The notes under the pieces were generated by a model. That model saw only the letters and a program-made list of their open reading frames with translations. It had not been told where the DNA came from and ran no database searches. From positions 1 to 64,000 of the forward strand of contig JAZNEJ010000006.1 of NCBI GenBank assembly GCA_045588575.1: a stretch of DNA of 64,000 nt, given 5' to 3'. Each line of letters begins with the position of its first letter. Positions within the stretch are counted from its first letter, which is position 1. Of this stretch, positions 59,248 to 64,000 are shown piece by piece. Origin of the DNA: RGIG5299 sp045588575 (GTDB lineage: Bacteria > Bacillota > Clostridia > Oscillospirales > RGIG5299). A program made the translations under genes and the position numbers.

Positions 59248-62200
59248 ATGAAAAAAATAGTTGGCAAAATTTTTGTTATGTTGCTTGTAGCGGTAATGCT
59301 CGTTGGAGTTATTCCCGTAAACGCAATTGCGGCGGCTATTCAGTATAATCCCGATGCCGTTGCGGGCGACGACTACTATAAGCTTATTTCAAAAAAAGAC
59401 TGGACGTTGGCTCCGGGCATTGAAGAAACCGAGGTGGTTTTAAACAATGCAGACGGCTCGAAAAGACAGGTTGTTCATTCTGTAAAGGTTGATATGAATA
59501 ACCCTTATACCAAAGTTATCCCCGGATATAAGGGAATGGTTCCCACAATGGGCAACTACGGCACCGAAGCAACCTCAACACAGGCAAAAAACGCCGAAAC
59601 ACTTGGCTACGGCAACGTTGTTGCGGCTACCAATGCAATGCTCAGCTGGTACGACAGTGCTTATTATAAGAGCAATCCTCATTTAATCGGCGAGCCCTTA
59701 TATTACAATATTTTAGACGGCTACTACTACGAAAACAGCCAAGGCTCATCAACGTTTGATAAAAAGAACGCCGTGGTTGTAATTAACTACGATTATCATC
59801 CCTTAACGGGTGAAAAGCGCCCCGAAGATATGCCTAAGGTTTTAATGCGCACTCAAACCGACCCCTTAACCGGTTGGGAACAAAATGCAATTTCAGTTTG
59901 GGCATGGCTTGTTAAACCCGATGAAAACGGCGTTCCCAAGCCCACCTATTCGGTAAACCACACAAGCGGCCACGAATCGCGCACCTTCGTTGGAATTACT
60001 GCAAACGGTGAAATTATTCTTTCCGTTTCCGACGGACGTCAGGCACCCTATTCCACCGGCTTTACAATGTATGAAATGGCGGAATATATGATTGAGCTCG
60101 GCTGTATCTACGCCGCAAACTGCGACGGCGGCGGCTCAACCACCTTCGTTTCGGAGCGTCCCGGAGAAGAGCTTAAAGTTAACTGCTCTCTTTCCGACGG
60201 CGGCGAAAGACCCACTACCAACACCTTCCTCGTTATTTCCACAGCGCCCTCAACAGGCGAATTCGAGCGCGCAACCATAAGCAGTGAATACGATTACTAC
60301 ACCCCCGGTTCCAGCATTCGTTTTAATGCTCTTGGAACCGACGCTATCGGAACAACGGTTGACATTCCCGATAACGTCAGCTGGGCAATAAAAGAAGAAG
60401 GCATGGGAACTATTAAAGACGGTGTATTTACCTCAAACGGAAAAGCAGGCACCGTAACGGTTCAAATGGTTTATAACGGCGAGGTTGTGGGCGAACGCAC
60501 CGTTACCTTGGCAATTCCCGATGCTTTAACCTTCTCTCAGCCCGTTGTTACAATACCCTTCGGAACAAGAGCTATGATTCCCGTAAAAGCAACGTTAAAC
60601 GGACTTTATGAAATTGGACTCAGTCCTGCCGACGTTACCATAACCTCCACCAACTCCGCTCTCGGCACGGTTGACGGACTTCATTTTATCGGCTCGGCAG
60701 TTGCATCTTCCGAAAATAAAAGTGAGGTAACGGTTACCTTAAATTCAAATCCCGAAATAACTGCCACTGCCGACTTCAAGCTTGGAGAAGCTTCGGTTGT
60801 TATGTGGGATTTTGAAGACGGTCAGGCGGATATTGACGAATGGAATTGCATAGTTTTAAGAAATCCCGGCGAAGCTCACCGCGACTTTTATCATAAGCTT
60901 TCTTTGGCAACCAAGGAAGACGGCCACGTTCACAACGGCAACTATTCAATGCGTTTGGAAACCAACGGTCTTTCCTCGGCAGACGTTCATTCCAAGCAAT
61001 ACGCCTACGTAAGACTTGGCTTAAAGGACCAAAAGATTTCTTTGGAAAACGCACGTTCACTCGGCTTCTGGCTCTACGTTCCCGAGGATAACATTCAGTG
61101 TTGGGTACAGGGCTTCTATAAATACGACAGTAACGGCGACGGAACCCCCGATACCTTGGCAGAGGTTAACCTTATGAATTCCGAAAACGTTTACTATAAC
61201 GTAGACGAATCGGGTTGGCATTATTTATCTATGGATTTAAGCGACTTTGAAAAGGTTGATTTAACCTATTCCGAGCCCTTTGATTCAGACCCTGCCGACG
61301 GTTATAATGCGGGAGATAAAGATGAATTCTTCCTCGTAATAATTTTCCATAAGGCAATAAACAACATTCTTTGGCAAACAAACGGCTCAATTAACGGCCC
61401 CTTTACATACTATATCGATAACATAACGGTAGATTACTCCGAAGCGGTTGAAGATAGAGAAGCTCCCATTTTCGAATCGGTAATATTTGATAACGGAAGC
61501 CTTAAAACCACAATGGGTAAGCATAGCGTTGTTACAACCAAGAATAATAAGATTAACGTAACTGCAACCGTTTCCGAGGCTACATATAGAACGGACGGCA
61601 CAGGAACGAAGCATACTCTCTATAATTACACCGGTCTTAACGCTTCAACCGCAAAGGCGTACGTTGACGGCGTTTTGGTAAACAGCAAATTTGAAAACGG
61701 CAAAATTACTATTTCCGATTTGGCAGTTGCCGATGGATATCATCGCATTAAGTTTGAAATTTGCGATAACGCAGGCAATAAATCCACCGTTGTTCGTCTT
61801 GTTTGCGTAGAATCGGGTGTTAAAGCATCAACAATTCAGCTTGTGCCCACAAATCCCGCGCTCGTAGAAAAAGACAGATTGGATTTCGGCTCAATTTTCT
61901 GGATGGATATGATTGCAACGAATATTGAAACCATTCAGTCTGTTGATATGGTTGTTGACCTTAATAACGTAAACCATTGGCAGCTTGACAATATGGTAGT
62001 GGCAGACGGATTTACCGCCACCTATACCGTTGATAAAGAAACCAATACCGCAACCGTTAAATTTACCCGCACGGGCGATGTTTTATATATGGGCAAAGCG
62101 GTTTTGGCTCAAATTCCCGTTAGAATTATTTACTTCGATACCGATATGAACATCCCCGGCTACACTGCCGAAACGGTATGGAGCAAATATAATTTCTGGC

Positions 62201-64000
62201 CGCACGACCTTAAAATAGACGTTGATATGGGTAAAATCACCTTTGTTGACGGATATAAGAGCGACGTTTTAAACACCTTCTCCAACGAGGAATTCCGTGT
62301 TAACACAGAAATGTATACCGACTTTCAAACAATGGGAAGCGACCCCTATTACACCGAGCATAAATCAACTCACGTTCACGTTGAAACCGCGCTTCCCGAT
62401 AAGGCTCCGAGCTGTGAAGACGGCTACACGGGCAGAACCTTCTGCTATTTATGTAACTCGGTTGTTAATTGGGGTGAAACTCTCCCCGCAACCTCAGCCC
62501 ACAGCTTCGAAACTGTAAACGGCAAGTTCACCTGCACGGTGGGCGGTGAGATATTCAGCGGCATTTATAAAGACGGCACCACCTATTACGACGGTGTTGC
62601 GGCTATAAACGGATGGGTAGAAATCAACGGCGTTAAAACCTATTATTATCTTAACGGCGAAAAGCTCATCGGCTCCAACTTTGTAAACGGCAAAATGCTC
62701 ACCTTTGATGAAAACGGCGTTTATTTGCCCGAATATATTTACGACGGCTTCTTTGAATATCAGGGCAAGGTTATGTTCTTCGTAAATAACGAATATCTCA
62801 CAGGCGCTCAGGCGTTGGGTAACGATTACTATTATTTTGATGAAAACGGCTTCGGAATAGAAGGCGAGTTTACACTTTGCGGTGAACTTTGCACCTTCGA
62901 AAGAGGCGTATACGTTTCCTGCAAAAACAGCAAGGTTCTCAATGCGGGATGGTGCGGAAAAAAAGCCGAATACGTTGTTTATTCCGACGGTCTTTTGAAG
63001 CTCGGCGGCAGCGGTGCAACCTATCAATATACCAATCACGGCAACCGCCCGTTTATAGATTATCTTGAAATGATAAATAAAATTTACGTCGGCAAAGATA
63101 TAACCGTTCTTAACTTAAACATCTTCTCTTACCTTCTCGCAAAAGAGGTTGTTTTTGAGGAAGGAACCGCATTGTTCAACATAAGCACCGGCGCATTCCA
63201 TTCAATGCCCTACCTCAAAGAGCTTAATATCCCCGAAGGCGTTACATCTATTGGCGCAATTGCCTTCAAGAGAAGCGCCGCTCTTAAACGCATTAACATT
63301 CCTTCAACTGTAAAGAGCATTAGCGATACCGCATTCAAAAACACAAGCGCAGATTTGGTTTATTATGTAGAAGCAGGCTCTTATGCTGAAAACTACGTTA
63401 AAACAAAGGGCTGGAATTTCACAACCGAATCGTTCCTCAGAAACGGATTCTTTAACGAAAACGGCGAAATTTTCTACTATCAGAACGGCGTTTTATGGAC
63501 AAGACGCGGCGTATTAAAGGTAGGAAACGATTTCTATTATGCAAAAAATACAGGCGCATTGGTAACCAATCAAACCATTTGGGCAACGGTAACCAACGAC
63601 CTCATTCCCTTTGCAAAATACGAGTTTGACGCAAACGGCAAAATGAATGTAAAGAACGGATTTATTGAGGAAGACGGCGAGCTTTACTATTATGAAAACG
63701 GTGTAAAGCGCACCGCAAGAGGACTCTTTAAGGTCGGAAACGATTATTATTACGCCAAATCGGGCGGCGCGCTTTTAAGAAACTGCACCGAGTGGGCAAA
63801 CGTAACAAACGACCTTCTTCCCAAAGCAAAATACGAGTTTGACGCAAACGGCAAAATGAATGTAAAGAACGGATTTGTTGAGGAAGACGGCGAGCTTTAC
63901 TATTATGAAAACGGTGTAAAGCGCACCGCAAGAGGACTCTTTAAGGTCGGAAACGATTATTATTACGCCAAATCGGGCGGCGCACTTTTAAGAAACTGCA
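59248..64000 (+). CDS. Very large secreted phosphodiester glycosidase/cell-wall-binding protein (cut by window end)
   Basis: CAGGAGG lies 7 bases before ATG 59248. No stop follows, so at least 1584 residues are in view. A signal peptide (1-31, ends NAIAA) comes first. Residues about 90-335 form an NAGPA-type phosphodiester glycosidase domain (GHESRTFVGIT, LSVSDGRQAPYS, LGCIYAANCDGGGS). Ig-like and carbohydrate-binding-type domains follow, then an LRR_5 stretch (about 1310-1390) and choline-binding-like repeats, the last of which are nearly identical. It is probably a surface enzyme acting on glycan phosphodiesters, such as the LicD product. The C-terminus is outside the window. Confidence 0.9.
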   Translation, partial: MKKIVGKIFVMLLVAVMLVGVIPVNAIAAAIQYNPDAVAGDDYYKLISKKDWTLAPGIEETEVVLNNADGSKRQVVHSVKVDMNNPYTKVIPGYKGMVPTMGNYGTEATSTQAKNAETLGYGNVVAATNAMLSWYDSAYYKSNPHLIGEPLYYNILDGYYYENSQGSSTFDKKNAVVVINYDYHPLTGEKRPEDMPKVLMRTQTDPLTGWEQNAISVWAWLVKPDENGVPKPTYSVNHTSGHESRTFVGITANGEIILSVSDGRQAPYSTGFTMYEMAEYMIELGCIYAANCDGGGSTTFVSERPGEELKVNCSLSDGGERPTTNTFLVISTAPSTGEFERATISSEYDYYTPGSSIRFNALGTDAIGTTVDIPDNVSWAIKEEGMGTIKDGVFTSNGKAGTVTVQMVYNGEVVGERTVTLAIPDALTFSQPVVTIPFGTRAMIPVKATLNGLYEIGLSPADVTITSTNSALGTVDGLHFIGSAVASSENKSEVTVTLNSNPEITATADFKLGEASVVMWDFEDGQADIDEWNCIVLRNPGEAHRDFYHKLSLATKEDGHVHNGNYSMRLETNGLSSADVHSKQYAYVRLGLKDQKISLENARSLGFWLYVPEDNIQCWVQGFYKYDSNGDGTPDTLAEVNLMNSENVYYNVDESGWHYLSMDLSDFEKVDLTYSEPFDSDPADGYNAGDKDEFFLVIIFHKAINNILWQTNGSINGPFTYYIDNITVDYSEAVEDREAPIFESVIFDNGSLKTTMGKHSVVTTKNNKINVTATVSEATYRTDGTGTKHTLYNYTGLNASTAKAYVDGVLVNSKFENGKITISDLAVADGYHRIKFEICDNAGNKSTVVRLVCVESGVKASTIQLVPTNPALVEKDRLDFGSIFWMDMIATNIETIQSVDMVVDLNNVNHWQLDNMVVADGFTATYTVDKETNTATVKFTRTGDVLYMGKAVLAQIPVRIIYFDTDMNIPGYTAETVWSKYNFWPHDLKIDVDMGKITFVDGYKSDVLNTFSNEEFRVNTEMYTDFQTMGSDPYYTEHKSTHVHVETALPDKAPSCEDGYTGRTFCYLCNSVVNWGETLPATSAHSFETVNGKFTCTVGGEIFSGIYKDGTTYYDGVAAINGWVEINGVKTYYYLNGEKLIGSNFVNGKMLTFDENGVYLPEYIYDGFFEYQGKVMFFVNNEYLTGAQALGNDYYYFDENGFGIEGEFTLCGELCTFERGVYVSCKNSKVLNAGWCGKKAEYVVYSDGLLKLGGSGATYQYTNHGNRPFIDYLEMINKIYVGKDITVLNLNIFSYLLAKEVVFEEGTALFNISTGAFHSMPYLKELNIPEGVTSIGAIAFKRSAALKRINIPSTVKSISDTAFKNTSADLVYYVEAGSYAENYVKTKGWNFTTESFLRNGFFNENGEIFYYQNGVLWTRRGVLKVGNDFYYAKNTGALVTNQTIWATVTNDLIPFAKYEFDANGKMNVKNGFIEEDGELYYYENGVKRTARGLFKVGNDYYYAKSGGALLRNCTEWANVTNDLLPKAKYEFDANGKMNVKNGFVEEDGELYYYENGVKRTARGLFKVGNDYYYAKSGGALLRNC
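63444..64000 (+). repeat. Tandem 213-bp (71-residue) repeats in the surface protein
   Basis: Units begin near 63444, 63657 and 63870. The second and third are almost identical at DNA level over all the sequence in view; the first is more diverged. They encode W/Y/G-rich cell-wall-binding-like motifs (YYYENGVKRT, LFKVGNDYYYAKSG). Near-identity points to recent duplication. The array runs past the window end. Confidence 0.9.

Noticed and set aside
60092..60280. Plus-strand open frame inside the large secreted protein
   Set aside because: The phosphodiester glycosidase frame is continuous here and explains the sequence.
62494..63039. Open frame of 181 codons on the minus strand
   Set aside because: It is antisense to the repeat region of the secreted protein; its composition mirrors codon bias of the + strand.

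Overview
The window reads as DNA from a low-to-mid GC anaerobic Firmicute of class Clostridia, probably a gut or rumen Oscillospirales-type organism. This is inferred from strong AGGAGG ribosome binding sites, TTGACA/TATAAT promoters, sortase-type and choline-binding-like surface proteins and NHLM-type peptide export. All credible genes lie on the + strand. Two unlike parts meet at about 50.04 kb: an integrated genetic island (1 to 50,035, left end outside the window) and ordinary chromosome carrying a capsule/exopolysaccharide locus (50,036 to the end). The junction is a tRNA-Asn(GUU) 3' half (49,991-50,035) that lacks its 5' half and is followed by its own terminator. This is the expected scar of integration into the anticodon loop of a tRNA gene.

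Island, 0-11.9 kb: an element-housekeeping operon ending in a strong terminator at 11,851-11,883. It holds a CobT-like metallopeptidase/VWA protein, a YwbE-like protein, a zinc-finger protein, a RemA/DUF370 homologue, a nucleotidyltransferase of the CCA-adding/PcnB fold that has lost its catalytic motif, single-strand-binding-like OB-fold proteins, an exported transglutaminase-like protein, and an N6-DNA-methylase fold without its catalytic NPPY motif.

Island, 12-34 kb: a new promoter drives a continuous operon. In order it encodes an XRE regulator, a 1152-residue protein fusing two CbbX-like AAA+ ATPases to a trypsin-like protease, two paralogous coiled-coil proteins, an Hsp70-like protein, another coiled-coil protein, a zinc-ribbon protein, an NrdG-like radical SAM activase, a Sel1-repeat protein, zinc-ribbon membrane proteins, an ECF sigma factor, and a complete NHLM export machine (HlyD-like adaptor, C39-peptidase ABC transporter, second ABC transporter).

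Island, 34-39.5 kb: the cargo. Three Nif11-like-leader precursor peptides with double-glycine sites lie behind three copies of one ECF-like promoter (TGTAACACTTT-N10-GTGTATAA), presumably read by the sigma factor. The same stretch holds a leader without a core, a short leader-like peptide, a STAS protein, a TIR-Sel1 protein and two paralogous membrane proteins. The core peptides are short, hydrophobic and rich in GxxxG, and look like two-peptide bacteriocins.

Island, 39.5-50 kb: zinc-ribbon, lipoprotein, LRR, YbaK, radical SAM/SPASM, DnaA-like ATPase, hydrolase, DUF1810, Sir2 and RCC1-like genes, then an attachment-site region.

Chromosome, 50-64 kb: an unusual array of short hairpins separated by a conserved 10-mer, a metallophosphoesterase, then a capsule operon (Wzz, BY-kinase, PHP phosphatase, LCP protein, priming sugar transferase, GT2, cytidylyltransferase-like protein, histidine phosphatase, LicD). 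It ends in a very large secreted phosphodiester-glycosidase/cell-wall-binding protein cut off by the window end.

The strongest candidate for an undescribed system is 12.0-39.5 kb: a chaperone-unfoldase-protease and radical SAM module in one operon with an ECF sigma factor and a dedicated peptide exporter, whose predicted sigma-controlled outputs are the Nif11-leader two-peptide precursors.
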